Source: Micromonospora rosaria
Lineage (GTDB): Bacteria > Actinomycetota > Actinomycetes > Mycobacteriales > Micromonosporaceae
Direction of reading: 5' to 3'
Assembly: GCF_001567585.1 (NCBI RefSeq)
Contig: NZ_LRQV01000032.1
Coordinates: forward strand, 1-56,311
Length of the DNA: 56,311 bases
The position numbers and the translations under genes were made by a program. Below are positions 26,557 to 35,214 of this stretch, one piece after another; the first letter of the stretch is position 1; each line of letters starts with the position of its first letter. The notes beneath the pieces are model-generated. The model did not search any database. It was not told where the DNA came from and saw only the letters and a list, made by a program, of their open reading frames with translations.

Positions 26557-26690
26557 GGCCGGGCTGCCGGCCGTCGGGGCGGGAGGCCGGGCTGCCGGCC
26601 CTCCGACGCGCCCGGCCGGGCTGCCGGCCCTCGGGTGCGGGCGGCCCTCGGGTGCGGGCGGGCCGACTGCCGGGTGCGGGCGGCGGGCGC
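26557..26690. repeat. Degenerate GC-rich direct repeats between two catabolic genes
   Basis: GGCCGGGCTGCCGGCC occurs at 26557-26572, 26585-26600 and 26614-26629 (28-29 base period), followed by three copies of a CGGGTGCGGGCGG-type unit. The 296-base gap 26415-26710 has no coding potential. The unit is itself palindromic. Confidence 0.6.
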
Positions 26691-26710
26691 GGGGTGCGCC
26701 GGCCGGCGGG

Positions 26711-28243
26711 TCAGACCGGGGTGACGCCGTGCCGGCGACGGGAGAAGGACCGGTCCTTGCCCCGGGCGGCGGCGAACCGCCGGACCAGTTCGGCGCGCAG
26801 TTCGTGCGGCTCGACGACCGTGTCGATGACCAGCTCGCTGGCGAGCCGGACGAGGTCGATGTCCCGCTCGTACTCCTCGCGCTTCGCGGCGACGAAGGCG
26901 GCCCGCTCGGCCTCGTCGCCGATCGCCGCGATCTTGTTGGCGTAGACCGCGTTCACCGCCGCCTCCGCCCCCATCACCGCGATCTTCGCGGTGGGCAGCG
27001 CGATCGTCGCGTCCGGCTCGAAGCCGGGGCCGGCCATCGCGTACAACCCCGCGCCGTACGCCTTGCGCACCACCACGCAGATCTTGGGTACCGTCGCCTC
27101 GGAGATCGCCGTGATCATCTTGGCCCCGTGCCGGATGATGCCCTGCTTCTCCACCGCGCTGCCGACCATGAACCCGGGCACGTCGGACAGGAACAGCAGC
27201 GGCACGTTGAAGGCGTCGCAGAGCTGCACGAACCGGCTCGCCTTGTCGGCCGAGTCGACGAAGAGCACCCCGCCCTTGAACATCGAGTTGTTCCCGACCA
27301 CGCCGACGACCTCGCCGTTCAGCCGGCCGAAGCCGATGGTCAGCTCCTTGGCCCAGAGCGCCTGGATCTCGAAGAAGCTGCCCTCGTCGAGCAGGCCCTT
27401 GACGTACCGGCGCATGTCGAAGGCCTGCCGCTCGCTCGCCGGCACCAACGCGGCCAGGTCGACCTTCGCGGGCGCCTCGGCGGCCGGCGCGACCGGCGGT
27501 GCCTGGGTCCAGTTCGCCGGCAGGTACGACAGGTAGCGTCGGACCACGTCGAGCGCCTCGGCCTCGGTCTTGCAGAGGAAGTGTCCGACGCCGGACTCGG
27601 CGCAGTGCACCTTCGCCCCGCCCATCGCCTCCAGCGTGGTCTTCTCGCCGGTGACCATCTCGACCATCCGGTCCGAGCCGAGGTACATGCTGGCGTTGCC
27701 GTCCACCATGGCCACCACGTCGCAGAACGCCGGAATGTACGCCCCACCGGCGGCGCTCGGCCCGAACAGCGCGCAGACCTGCGGGATCGAACCGGAGGCG
27801 CGGACCTGGTTCCAGAAGATCTTGCCGGCACCGCGCCGACCGGGGAACAGGTCGACCTGGTCGGTGATCCGGGCCCCGGCCGAGTCGACCAGGTAGACCA
27901 TCGGCACGCCGGTCGAGTACGCCCGCTCGATGACCCGGATGATCTTCTCGACGGTCCGCGCGCCCCAGCTTCCCGCCTTGACCGTCGAGTCGTTGGCCAT
28001 CAGGCAGACCTGCCGACCGTCGATGGTGGCGGTGCCGGTGACCACGCCGTCGGCGGGCAGCCCGTCGGCCAGCGCGTTGGCGTAGAGGCCGTCCTCCACG
28101 AAGGAACCCTCGTCGACCAGGTACGCCACCCGTTCCCGGGCGAACAGCTTGCCCTTGGCCGCGTTCGCCGCATGGTACTTGTCCGCGCCGCCGGCCCGAG
28201 CCCGCTTGCGGAGCTGCTCCAGTGCCTCACCGTCGAGCGTCAC
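26711..28243 (-). CDS. accD1: Acyl-CoA carboxylase beta subunit (methylcrotonyl-CoA carboxylase-type carboxyltransferase)
   Basis: Carboxyltransferase that moves CO2 from biotin to an acyl-CoA. 510 residues. N-terminal and C-terminal crotonase-like halves are both complete: FVEDGLYANALADGLPADGV, MVYLVDSAGARITDQVD, FGPSAAGGAYIPAFCDVVAM, then LFLSDVPGFMVGSAVEKQGI, KAYGAGLYAMAGPGFEPDA and MGAEAAVNAVYANKI. With the HMG-CoA lyase upstream and acyl-CoA dehydrogenase downstream it most likely acts on 3-methylcrotonyl-CoA in leucine breakdown. GTG 28243 has GGGGG upstream. The symbol is by analogy with the mycobacterial accA1-accD1-fadE19 set; substrate is inferred. Confidence 0.88.
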   Translation of the reverse strand: MTLDGEALEQLRKRARAGGADKYHAANAAKGKLFARERVAYLVDEGSFVEDGLYANALADGLPADGVVTGTATIDGRQVCLMANDSTVKAGSWGARTVEKIIRVIERAYSTGVPMVYLVDSAGARITDQVDLFPGRRGAGKIFWNQVRASGSIPQVCALFGPSAAGGAYIPAFCDVVAMVDGNASMYLGSDRMVEMVTGEKTTLEAMGGAKVHCAESGVGHFLCKTEAEALDVVRRYLSYLPANWTQAPPVAPAAEAPAKVDLAALVPASERQAFDMRRYVKGLLDEGSFFEIQALWAKELTIGFGRLNGEVVGVVGNNSMFKGGVLFVDSADKASRFVQLCDAFNVPLLFLSDVPGFMVGSAVEKQGIIRHGAKMITAISEATVPKICVVVRKAYGAGLYAMAGPGFEPDATIALPTAKIAVMGAEAAVNAVYANKIAAIGDEAERAAFVAAKREEYERDIDLVRLASELVIDTVVEPHELRAELVRRFAAARGKDRSFSRRRHGVTPV

Positions 28244-28391
28244 GCCGACCCCCTACCCCGCCGTACCCGGGTGGACTCACCACCCACCCGCACACCGACC
28301 TGAACGATCGTTAGGCTATCCCATCCCCACCCCCTCCGGCGACCCCCGCCCCTCCCCGCTCCCCACCCGCCCCCCGCCGCACTCCCTGGCT

Positions 28392-28452
28392 GTTGATCAT
28401 GGAGTTGGCGGCGCTTTCCGGCTCGGGGAGTGCCGCCAACTCCATGATCAAC
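28392..28452. terminator. 21-bp perfect inverted repeat between HMG-CoA lyase and carboxylase genes
   Basis: GTTGATCATGGAGTTGGCGGC (28392-28412, 21 bases) is repeated inverted at 28432-28452, with a 19-base loop. It lies between two minus-strand genes and is flanked by a C-rich run (28320-28391) and a G-rich run (28453-28508), which makes a wider imperfect palindrome. Confidence 0.65.
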
Positions 28453-28508
28453 GGGGTGGGGAGGGGGAGGGCGGGGGGGCGGGGTGGGGTGGGGAGGGGG
28501 GTGGGGGG
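28453..28508. other. G-rich tract, C-rich on the transcribed RNA
   Basis: Runs of four to seven G separated by single A, T or C on the plus strand, directly after the HMG-CoA lyase stop (TAA 28511-28509). The minus-strand RNA is C-rich and G-poor, as in Rho utilisation sites, and the plus strand can form G-quadruplexes. Function is inference. Confidence 0.45.
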
Positions 28509-29423
28509 TTAGTGGGGGGTTAGGCGGGTGCGGGGGCCGGCGCGGAGGACGCCGGAGGGGAGGGGCTTGCCGACCAGGCGTTCGGCGAGTTCGGCGGCCT
28601 CGATCAGGGCGTCCAGGTCGATGCCGGTGTCGATGCCCAGGTCGTGCAGCATGTGCACGGCCTCCTCGGTGGCCAGGTTGCCGCTCGCCCCGGGGGCGTA
28701 CGGGCAGCCGCCGAGCCCGCCGACGCTGGCGTCGAACTCGGTCACCCCGAACTCCAGCGCGGTCATCAGGTTCGCCAGGGCGGTACCCCGGGTGTTGTGG
28801 AAGTGCAGCAGCACCGGTACGTGTGCGTTGCGGTCGCGTACGGCGGCGAGCAGGTCACGGACCCGACGTGGGGTACCCATGCCGGTGGTGTCGCCGAAGG
28901 CGACCCGGTCCGCGCCGTCACGGACCACCCGGTCGACGATGCCGGCGACCCGTGCCGGGTCGACGTCCCCCTCGTACGGGCAGCCGAAGCTGGTCGCCAC
29001 GATCACCTCGACGGTCGCGCCGGCGCCGTGCAGCAGGTCGATCAGCTCGGCGATGTCGTCCAGCGACTCGTCGGTGGAGCGGTTCACGTTGCGCCGGTTG
29101 TGCGTGTCGCTGGCCGAGACGACCACCTCGATCTCGGTGAAGCCGGCGGCCAGGGCGCGCTGCGCGCCCCGGGTGTTCGGCACCAGCGCCGAGTAGCGCA
29201 CCCCGTCGACCCGGGTGGCCCGCTGCCACACCTCGTCGGCGTCGGCCATCTGCGGGATCGCCTTCGGGTGCACGAAGGAGACCGCCTCGATCCGCCGGAC
29301 GCCGGTGCCGGAGAGGGTGTCCAGCAGCCGTACCTTGGCCTCGGTCGGGATCGGGTCCTCGTTCTGGAGCCCGTCGCGCGGCCCGACCTCGCGGATCGAC
29401 ACGAAATCTGGCATCTCGGTCAT
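28509..29423 (-). CDS. Hydroxymethylglutaryl-CoA lyase
   Basis: TIM-barrel lyase that cleaves HMG-CoA to acetyl-CoA and acetoacetate, the last step of leucine catabolism. 304 residues. Catalytic and metal residues are visible: REVGPRDGLQNE (11-22, Arg16 and Asp17), HFHN (207-210), and GGLGGCPYAPGASGN with the catalytic Cys240. ATG 29423 is preceded by GAGG. It is the first gene of the minus-strand run HMG-CoA lyase, carboxylase beta, acyl-CoA dehydrogenase, although a strong hairpin separates it from the next gene. Homologues also act on related hydroxy-acyl-CoAs, but the neighbours favour the leucine pathway. Confidence 0.93.
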   Translation of the reverse strand: MTEMPDFVSIREVGPRDGLQNEDPIPTEAKVRLLDTLSGTGVRRIEAVSFVHPKAIPQMADADEVWQRATRVDGVRYSALVPNTRGAQRALAAGFTEIEVVVSASDTHNRRNVNRSTDESLDDIAELIDLLHGAGATVEVIVATSFGCPYEGDVDPARVAGIVDRVVRDGADRVAFGDTTGMGTPRRVRDLLAAVRDRNAHVPVLLHFHNTRGTALANLMTALEFGVTEFDASVGGLGGCPYAPGASGNLATEEAVHMLHDLGIDTGIDLDALIEAAELAERLVGKPLPSGVLRAGPRTRLTPH

Positions 29424-29774
29424 GCGTCACCTCACTGTGACCCGGTGGCCACCCGCCGACGAGTGGCCGCGTAGCTGGTGGTGCTGCCTACAGGGAAGCA
29501 GAGCCGACCCGGCCGCCGCCACCGTCCGGCGTGCCACCCGGGGGCGTTACCAGCCGGGAGGCACCCGAACCCGGACCTGTTGTGCGACCACGAGCGTGCG
29601 GGGTGGCCCGTCCGGCCCACCGCCGCCGGCCGTCTGGTGGCCGTCTGGTGGCCGGAGCGACCGGACGGCCGAAAACGCCGCCACGCGACACGGCGGCGAC
29701 GGCGGGGATCGATACCGTGGGGCCGCGCGGCGAGGGGGCAGGTGTGCACCCACCCCCTCGCGGCATGCCTCGGG
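29424..29774. other. Intergenic region without recognisable genes
   Basis: 351 bases between the HMG-CoA lyase start and a small minus-strand ORF. Several frames are open but give Arg/Pro-rich sequence without ribosome binding sites. It probably holds the HMG-CoA lyase promoter, which I cannot point to. Confidence 0.4.
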
Positions 29775-29987
29775 TCAGCGCTCGGACGGTCCTTCCAAGA
29801 GCTCCGCAGCGCACCGGAGGACGGCCGGGAGGACACCGGCGTACGCGCCGACGTCCTCCCGGCCCACGAGCAGGATCACCGCCACCACCCCCTCGACGTA
29901 CCCGGCGAGCGTGCGCAGTGTCCGGGCCGCCCGCCGACCGTCGGTCAACCCCCTCGGCCCGATGTCGTCCATTCGTTTTCCGCTCAC
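29775..29987 (-). CDS. Small hypothetical protein
   Basis: 70 residues from GTG 29987 (MSGKRMDDIGPRGLTDGRR), with GAGGGG upstream at four to five bases. The second half, LAGYVEGVVAVILLVGREDV then LPAVLRCAAELLEG, has alternating hydrophobic residues and reads like two amphipathic helices, unlike the surrounding noise frames. I do not recognise a family. It is the only frame in 29424-30363 with protein-like composition. Confidence 0.4.
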   Translation of the reverse strand: MSGKRMDDIGPRGLTDGRRAARTLRTLAGYVEGVVAVILLVGREDVGAYAGVLPAVLRCAAELLEGPSER

Positions 29988-30363
29988 ATTTCCCCTCTCG
30001 CCCGGCGGACCGGGTCCGTGGAATGTCCACCGACCCGTCGGCGAGCTCTCACCGGTGAATCCAGGACGGTTCCCGGCGTCACTCGCGCGAGAGGCCCAAC
30101 GAGACAGCACACCGGTTGCGCGTGGCGTTCTGGCCGCCTTGCGCGTCGGTCACCCGGCCAAAGTGGAGGTTGCGCCGTAGGGCCCGGCGTTCCCCGGTCA
30201 CCCTGCGGGAACCAGCGCCCCGGAGCATTCCGGCCCGTCGACTGTCCTACCCGGACAGCGACCCGGCCAGAAATTGACCGACGACACAGCCGATCGGCGT
30301 CCACACTTGATCGGAGACGATAGAAATACGGTTCCCACGTCATGTGCTCTCGGAAGGACCGAC
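29988..30363. other. Intergenic region upstream of 30364 gene
   Basis: 376 bases. Contains a small inverted repeat CTGTCC ... GGACAG (30242-30258) and an A+T-richer stretch at 30307-30330 (TTGATCGGAGACGATAGAAA) that may contain the promoter of the downstream gene. No coding frame supported. Confidence 0.35.
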
Positions 30364-31275
30364 ATGACATCGCAGAACGCCGGGCCGGTGCGGACCCGGG
30401 GGCGGCATCGGCGGCACCGACTCGCCGACCGCACCGAACTCGCCGCGGAATTCACCGCACGGTACGGCCCGGCCGTGGCCGAGTACGCGCTGGCGGCGCG
30501 GGACCTGGTGGAGCGGTGTCCGGAGATCGGCCCGATCGACACCTGGAGCAGGCTCGCCGACGCGATCTGCGGCGGGCGGCCGGAGTGGCGTCAGGAGAAC
30601 TGGCGTAAACGGCTGTCCCGGCACTTCACCACCGAGAGCAAGGGGCCGCCCTGGCAGACCGTGGTCCTCGTGGCGAAGGTGACCGTACCGGAGGTCGACC
30701 GGCGGGCCACGCTCGACGACCTGGCCCGGCTGCACCGGTCCGCCCGGGGCGACTGGCCCCCGGCCTGGCACCCGGCGGACGACGGCTGCCCGGACAGGGC
30801 TGGCGGGACGGGCATCGCGCAGACCGCCCCGGGAAGCCCGGAGAGCCCGGAGCTGGCCAGGTTGCGCCGCGAGAACGCGGTGCTCCATCGACAACTGGCG
30901 GCCAGCCAGGCGGAGATCGAAAGGCTGCGCGCCGAGCCGGGGCGGGACCAGCGGCGGGGCCTACCCCGGCGGCAGCCGCCGGGCCCGGGGTCGCGCCACC
31001 GGCCGGCGGCTGGCCACGAGGCGCCAGGCTGCCCGCCGCACGAGGGGGCCAGGGCCGAGGATCCGCCGCGAGGGCGGGAGGCGGCAGCCCGCCGCGACAG
31101 CCCCAACAGCGGGCGTTTCCCTGCCGGCCAACCCACCGTCGCGGGGTCGAACGGGCCCCGCCTCCCCATCCGCCTCGACACCGCGACACCGCGACCGCCG
31201 ATCGCCGCCGACGTCGCCCACTGGGTCGCCGCCGACCCGGTCGTACCCCGCCAGACCGCACCACCCCGCCCCTGA
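30364..31275 (+). CDS. Hypothetical coiled-coil protein, possible DNA-binding regulator
   Basis: 303 residues from ATG 30364, which has GGAAGGA five bases upstream. The first 150 residues look ordered: AAEFTARYGPAVAEYALAAR, WRQENWRKRLSRHFT, PPWQTVVLVAKVTVPEVDRR. A short coiled coil follows at about 160-190 (LRRENAVLHRQLAASQAEIE), and the last 110 residues are Pro/Arg-rich and disordered. The arrangement is reminiscent of actinobacterial helix-turn-helix proteins with a C-terminal coiled coil, but no canonical motif is clear. It stands alone on the plus strand and splits the two halves of the catabolic gene set. Confidence 0.65.
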   Translation: MTSQNAGPVRTRGRHRRHRLADRTELAAEFTARYGPAVAEYALAARDLVERCPEIGPIDTWSRLADAICGGRPEWRQENWRKRLSRHFTTESKGPPWQTVVLVAKVTVPEVDRRATLDDLARLHRSARGDWPPAWHPADDGCPDRAGGTGIAQTAPGSPESPELARLRRENAVLHRQLAASQAEIERLRAEPGRDQRRGLPRRQPPGPGSRHRPAAGHEAPGCPPHEGARAEDPPRGREAAARRDSPNSGRFPAGQPTVAGSNGPRLPIRLDTATPRPPIAADVAHWVAADPVVPRQTAPPRP

Positions 31276-31663
31276 CCGTCCGGGGCCAACCAGCCAAGCG
31301 GGCGGACGGGGTGGCGGGGTGGCGGGGTGCGCGCACAGGTCGTCGCCTCTCGTCGTCGCCCACGGGCCAACCCCTCAGCGCCTGTCGAGCTGATGTCGTG
31401 AACGACTCACACTCCGTCGGGTCGTCAGGCCGGTGGCCCGACGCAGTGCGGACGGCGCGGCGGTGAGCCCCGTGAGGCGACCAACCGGATCGCGCGGTGA
31501 TGTCGTCAACGATTCAGCTCGACAGGCGCGCGGAGGTCAGCTCGACAGGCGCGCGCGGAGGGACGTCGTCAGCCGGCTCCTCAGGCGGCTCCTCGGAGAC
31601 GACAGGCACCGCACCGACGCCGCGCAGGCGGGCCGGGCGGGCCGGAACAGGGACGGAACCGGG
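31276..31663. other. Convergent intergenic region with short direct repeats
   Basis: 388 bases between convergent genes. Two matches to TGATGTCGTSAACGAYTCA at 31391 and 31498, 107 bases apart, and a 24-base tandem TCAGCTCGACAGGCGCGCG unit at about 31514 and 31538. No gene supported. Confidence 0.45.
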
Positions 31664-33001
31664 TCAACGCATCCGGCCGACGATGCCGGTGTCGTAGTCG
31701 CCGGAGCGGAACTCGTCGGTGTCGAGCAGTTCGGCGAAGAAGGGCAGGTTGCACTTCGGGCCGGCGACCTCGAACCCGGCCACGGCGGCGCGGGCCCGCT
31801 CGATCGCCTCGTCCCGGGTGTCGGCGTGCACGACCAGCTTGGCCAGCAGGCTGTCGTAGAACGGGGTCACCGTGTTGCCCGCGACGTACCCGGAGTCGAC
31901 CCGGACCCCCTCGCCAGCCGGCTCGTTCCAGGTGGCGATCCTCCCGGGGCCGGGCAGGAAGCGCTTCGGGTCCTCGGCGTTGATCCGCAGCTCGATGGCG
32001 TGCCCGCGCGGGGTGAGCGTGGCCGGGTCGACGGTGGGGGCGAGGCCGGCGGCCACCCGCAACTGCTCCTCGACCAGGTCGACGCCGTACACCAGCTCGG
32101 TCACCGGGTGCTCGACCTGGAGGCGGGTGTTCATCTCCAGGAAGAAGAACTCGTCGGTGGCGGGGTCGAGCAGGCACTCGACGGTACCGGCGTTGCGGTA
32201 GTCGACCGCCTCGCCGGCCCGGACCGCCGCCGCCAGGAGGCGTTCGCGCAGCGCCGGGCTGACCGCCGGGGAGGGGGACTCCTCGACCAGCTTCTGGTTG
32301 CGCCGCTGCACCGAGCACTCCCGCTCGCCGAGGGCCACCACCCGGCCGTCGGCCAGGCCGAGGATCTGCACCTCGACGTGGCGTACCCGGGGGAAGTACC
32401 GCTCGATCAGCACCGAGCCGTCGCCGAACATCCGCTCGGCGAAGGCCCGCACCTTGTCGTACTCGGTGCGCAGCGCGGCCTCGTCGGTCGCCACGCCCAT
32501 GCCCATGCCGCCGCCACCGGCGGCGGCCTTCACCATCACCGGGTAGCCGATCTCGGCGGCGGCGGCCACCGCCGCGTCCAGGTCGGCCGCCGGCTCGGTG
32601 GTGCCGGCCGCGACCGGGACCCCGGCCGCCGCCATCAGGTTCCGGGCGTTGATCTTGTCGCCCATCGCGGTGATCGCGTCCGCGCCGGGACCGACCCAGA
32701 TCAGGCCGTTCGCCTCGACGGTACGGGCGAAGTCGGCGTTCTCCGACAGGAAGCCGTACCCGGGGTGGATCGCCTGCGCGCCGGTGGACTTCGCGGCGGC
32801 GAGGATGGCGTCGGTGTTGCGGTAGCTCTGGGCCGGGTTCGCCGGCCCCACGCAGACCGCCTCGTCCGCCTCGGTGACGAACGGCAGCGCGGCGTCGGCC
32901 TCGGAGTGCACCGCGATGGTCCGGATCCCGAGCCGTCGTGCGGTCCGGATGATCCGACGAGCGATCTCGCCACGGTTGGCGACGAGCAACGACTCGATCA
33001 T
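31664..33001 (-). CDS. Biotin carboxylase subunit (AccC-like, no biotin carrier domain)
   Basis: ATP-grasp enzyme that carboxylates biotin. 445 residues from ATG 33001 with GGAGG five bases upstream. Landmarks: LVANRGEIARRI (6-17), IHPGYGFLSENADFA, the ATP-grasp loop KAAAGGGGMGMG, RHVEVQILGL, GERECSVQRRNQKLVEESPS, and EMNTRLQVEHPVTE. The protein ends soon after the biotin carboxylase C-terminal domain; there is no biotinyl domain and no AMKM-type site. Most actinobacterial acyl-CoA carboxylase alpha subunits carry one, so a separate carrier protein is needed and is not in this window. It follows a TetR gene by 70 bases and presumably partners the carboxyltransferase at 26711. Confidence 0.93.
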   Translation of the reverse strand: MIESLLVANRGEIARRIIRTARRLGIRTIAVHSEADAALPFVTEADEAVCVGPANPAQSYRNTDAILAAAKSTGAQAIHPGYGFLSENADFARTVEANGLIWVGPGADAITAMGDKINARNLMAAAGVPVAAGTTEPAADLDAAVAAAAEIGYPVMVKAAAGGGGMGMGVATDEAALRTEYDKVRAFAERMFGDGSVLIERYFPRVRHVEVQILGLADGRVVALGERECSVQRRNQKLVEESPSPAVSPALRERLLAAAVRAGEAVDYRNAGTVECLLDPATDEFFFLEMNTRLQVEHPVTELVYGVDLVEEQLRVAAGLAPTVDPATLTPRGHAIELRINAEDPKRFLPGPGRIATWNEPAGEGVRVDSGYVAGNTVTPFYDSLLAKLVVHADTRDEAIERARAAVAGFEVAGPKCNLPFFAELLDTDEFRSGDYDTGIVGRMR

Positions 33002-33071
33002 GTATTCCTCCAGCGTCCAGGGGTGGGGACGGGAGTCAGGGAACCACGACCCGGCGGTCGTCCACCAGCGG

Positions 33072-33704
33072 TCAGGACTGCGGGCTGGCGAGCAGGGCGG
33101 CGAGGGTGGCGGCGCGCAGCAGCTCGGCGCGACGCCGGCGGTCCACCTCACCGCCGAGGAACGGGGTCGAGTTCATCAGGCCGAAGGCGGCGTGCGCGAG
33201 CACCCGGGCCTCCTCGGCGGGGAGCCCGGCGTGCAACGCGGTCAGCACCCGCACCCACTCCTCCACGTAGAGCCGCTGCAACCGGCGGATCTCCCGCCGG
33301 GGCTCCTCGGGCAGCCGGTCCAGCTCGTGCAGGTGCAGGGCGATCACGGCCGGGTTGGCCAGGGCGAATTCGACATGGAAGGTGATCAGGGACTCGACCG
33401 CCGCCCGGGGGTCCTCCGCGTGCCGCAGGGCCCGCTCCCGGCCACCGGCGAGCAGCCCCTCGCTGACCGGCACGAGGGCGGCGACCAGCATCGCCTCCTT
33501 GCCGGCGAAGTGGTGGTAGAGGGCCGGCCCGGTCACCCCGGCGGCGGCGCCGATGTCGTCCATCGACACGCCGTGGTAACCGCGCGCGGCGAAGAGCCCG
33601 ACCGCGATCCCGAGGATCTCGTCCCGTCGGGAACGTCGCCGACTCCGCCCCGGGGCCGCCCGGGTCTGCTGCTCGACCGTCACTCGATCAGCGTAGTCCC
33701 CCAT
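33072..33704 (-). CDS. TetR-family transcriptional regulator
   Basis: 210 residues from ATG 33704 (MGDYADRVTVEQQTRA). N-terminal helix-turn-helix at about 27-75 (ILGIAVGLFAARGYHGVSMD then DIGAAAGVTGPALYHHFAGK), then an all-helical ligand domain. Gene order TetR-biotin carboxylase suggests control of the carboxylase and perhaps of the leucine-type catabolic genes further on, as in other acyl-CoA degradation clusters, with an acyl-CoA as likely ligand. The GTG at 33683 is an alternative start. It is divergent from a small membrane protein across 104 bases. Confidence 0.9.
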   Translation of the reverse strand: MGDYADRVTVEQQTRAAPGRSRRRSRRDEILGIAVGLFAARGYHGVSMDDIGAAAGVTGPALYHHFAGKEAMLVAALVPVSEGLLAGGRERALRHAEDPRAAVESLITFHVEFALANPAVIALHLHELDRLPEEPRREIRRLQRLYVEEWVRVLTALHAGLPAEEARVLAHAAFGLMNSTPFLGGEVDRRRRAELLRAATLAALLASPQS

Positions 33705-33808
33705 CGACCCTTCGTGGTGGACCGGACGCGAGCCGAGACCGGACCGTACCCCGCGCGAATCGGACTGCTCGCCGGACATGTCGGATACAACCCTCATAAC
33801 CTGGGACG

Positions 33809-34225
33809 GTGACGCAGCGCACCGACGGTCCGGTGGTGACCACCAGCACGCCGGGCGGCCCGGGACGGCCCCTGCCGCTGGCCGGCGCGCTGCTCTGCGG
33901 GGCGGCCGTCATCGACGTCGTGGTCAGCCTCGGCGACCTCACCACGAACCAGTACGCCAGCCTCAGCCGGGAGGGGGTGGTGCTGCACGACATCTCCGGT
34001 TGGCTCCGGGCGCACCTGGTGGTCGGGGTGCTCCTCGGGCTGGCCGGGGTGGTCGCCCCGCTCGGCCGGATCTGGTCGACCTGGGCCGCCCTCGTCGCGG
34101 TGGCGCTCGGGGTGCTGGCGGACCTGGTGACCGGGCCGTTCCACCCGGTGCAGGCGTTGATGACGACCGGGCTCACGCTGGCCGCCGCCCGACTGCTGGT
34201 CAGGTACGGCCGGCTCAGGTGTTAG
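33809..34225 (+). CDS. Small four-helix membrane protein
   Basis: 138 residues from GTG 33809. Four hydrophobic segments (about 22-42, 65-85, 88-108, 112-130) with short loops; the first loop contains LGDLTTNQYASLSREGVVLH. No recognised function. It is divergent from TetR and ends at the first base of a perfect 46-bp palindrome, its terminator. Confidence 0.75.
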   Translation: MTQRTDGPVVTTSTPGGPGRPLPLAGALLCGAAVIDVVVSLGDLTTNQYASLSREGVVLHDISGWLRAHLVVGVLLGLAGVVAPLGRIWSTWAALVAVALGVLADLVTGPFHPVQALMTTGLTLAAARLLVRYGRLRC

Positions 34226-34270
34226 GAGGGGTCCCTTTCCAGCGCGTACGCGCTGGAAAGGGACCCCTCC
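34225..34270. terminator. Perfect 46-bp palindrome (bidirectional terminator)
   Basis: The left 23 bases (starting GGAGGGGTCCCTTTCC) are the exact complement of the right 23. It begins on the last base of the TAG stop of the plus-strand gene and ends 12 bases before the stop of the minus-strand sulfurtransferase. Its GGGGTCCC arms recall the dispersed element but the core differs. Confidence 0.85.
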
Positions 34271-34282
34271 GCACCACTCGGC

Positions 34283-35185
34283 TCAGCCGGTGAGGCCGCC
34301 GGGCTGGTCGCCCTTGACGACGGGGGCCCGGACCAGGTTGCCCCACTCGGTCCACGAGCCGTCGTAGTTGCGCACCTGCGGGTACCCGAGCAGGTGGCGC
34401 AGGACGAACCAGGTGTGGCTGGACCGCTCACCGATCCGGCAGTACGCCACCACGTCGTCGGACGGGCTCAACCCGAGTTGGTCGGTGTAGATGGCGCGCA
34501 GTTCGTCGGCGGACTTGAAGGTGCCGTCCTCGTTCGCCGCCGACTTCCACGGCTTGCTCACCGCGCCCGGGATGTGCCCGCCGCGCAGCGCGCCCTCCTG
34601 CGGGTAGTCCGGCATGTGCAGCATCTCGCCGGTGTACTCGCCGGGCGAGCGGACGTCGACCAGCGGCCGACCGGTGGCGATGTGCGCCATCACCTGCTCC
34701 CGGTACGCCCGGATCGGCGCGTCGTTGCGCTCCGGCACCGGGTACTCGGCGCGGGGCCGGGTGACCTTCTCCCGGGTCACCTCCCGCCCCTCGGCGATCC
34801 ACTTCTGCCGGCCACCGTCGAGCAGCCGGACGTCGGCGTGGCCGAAGAGGGAGAAGACCCAGAGGGCGTACGCGGCCCACCAGTTGAAGTTGTCGCCGTA
34901 GAAGACGACCGTGTCGCCCCGGCCGATGCCCTTCGCGGCGCACAGTTCGGCGAAGTCGGCCGCGTCCAGGTAGTCCCGGGTCACCTGGTCGTTCAGCTCG
35001 GTGTGCCAGTCGACCTTGACGGCACCCTGGATGTGCCCGGTGTCGTAGAGCAGCACGTCCTCGTCGGACTCGACGACGACGAGCCCGTCGTCGCCCAGGT
35101 GCTCGGCCAGCCACTCCGTGCTGACCAGCCGCTGCGGGTCGGCGTACGACTGGAAACGGGGATTCGGATCACTCGGCACAGGCAT
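34283..35185 (-). CDS. Thiosulfate/3-mercaptopyruvate sulfurtransferase (two rhodanese domains)
   Basis: Cytoplasmic sulfur transferase that moves sulfane sulfur to a thiol acceptor. 300 residues from ATG 35185. Two rhodanese domains: an inactive N-terminal one (about 20-140) and a catalytic C-terminal one (about 170-295) with the active-site loop [12 protein letters not shown] (Cys249). CRIGER is characteristic of actinobacterial SseA/CysA-type thiosulfate sulfurtransferases. A SufE gene lies 5.4 kb away at 40591, which could accept sulfur in Fe-S assembly; physical linkage is loose. A TTG at 35194 would add three residues. Confidence 0.93.
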   Translation of the reverse strand: MPVPSDPNPRFQSYADPQRLVSTEWLAEHLGDDGLVVVESDEDVLLYDTGHIQGAVKVDWHTELNDQVTRDYLDAADFAELCAAKGIGRGDTVVFYGDNFNWWAAYALWVFSLFGHADVRLLDGGRQKWIAEGREVTREKVTRPRAEYPVPERNDAPIRAYREQVMAHIATGRPLVDVRSPGEYTGEMLHMPDYPQEGALRGGHIPGAVSKPWKSAANEDGTFKSADELRAIYTDQLGLSPSDDVVAYCRIGERSSHTWFVLRHLLGYPQVRNYDGSWTEWGNLVRAPVVKGDQPGGLTG

Positions 35186-35214
35186 GAGCCCCAACCTACG
35201 CCCGTCGCCCCGGG

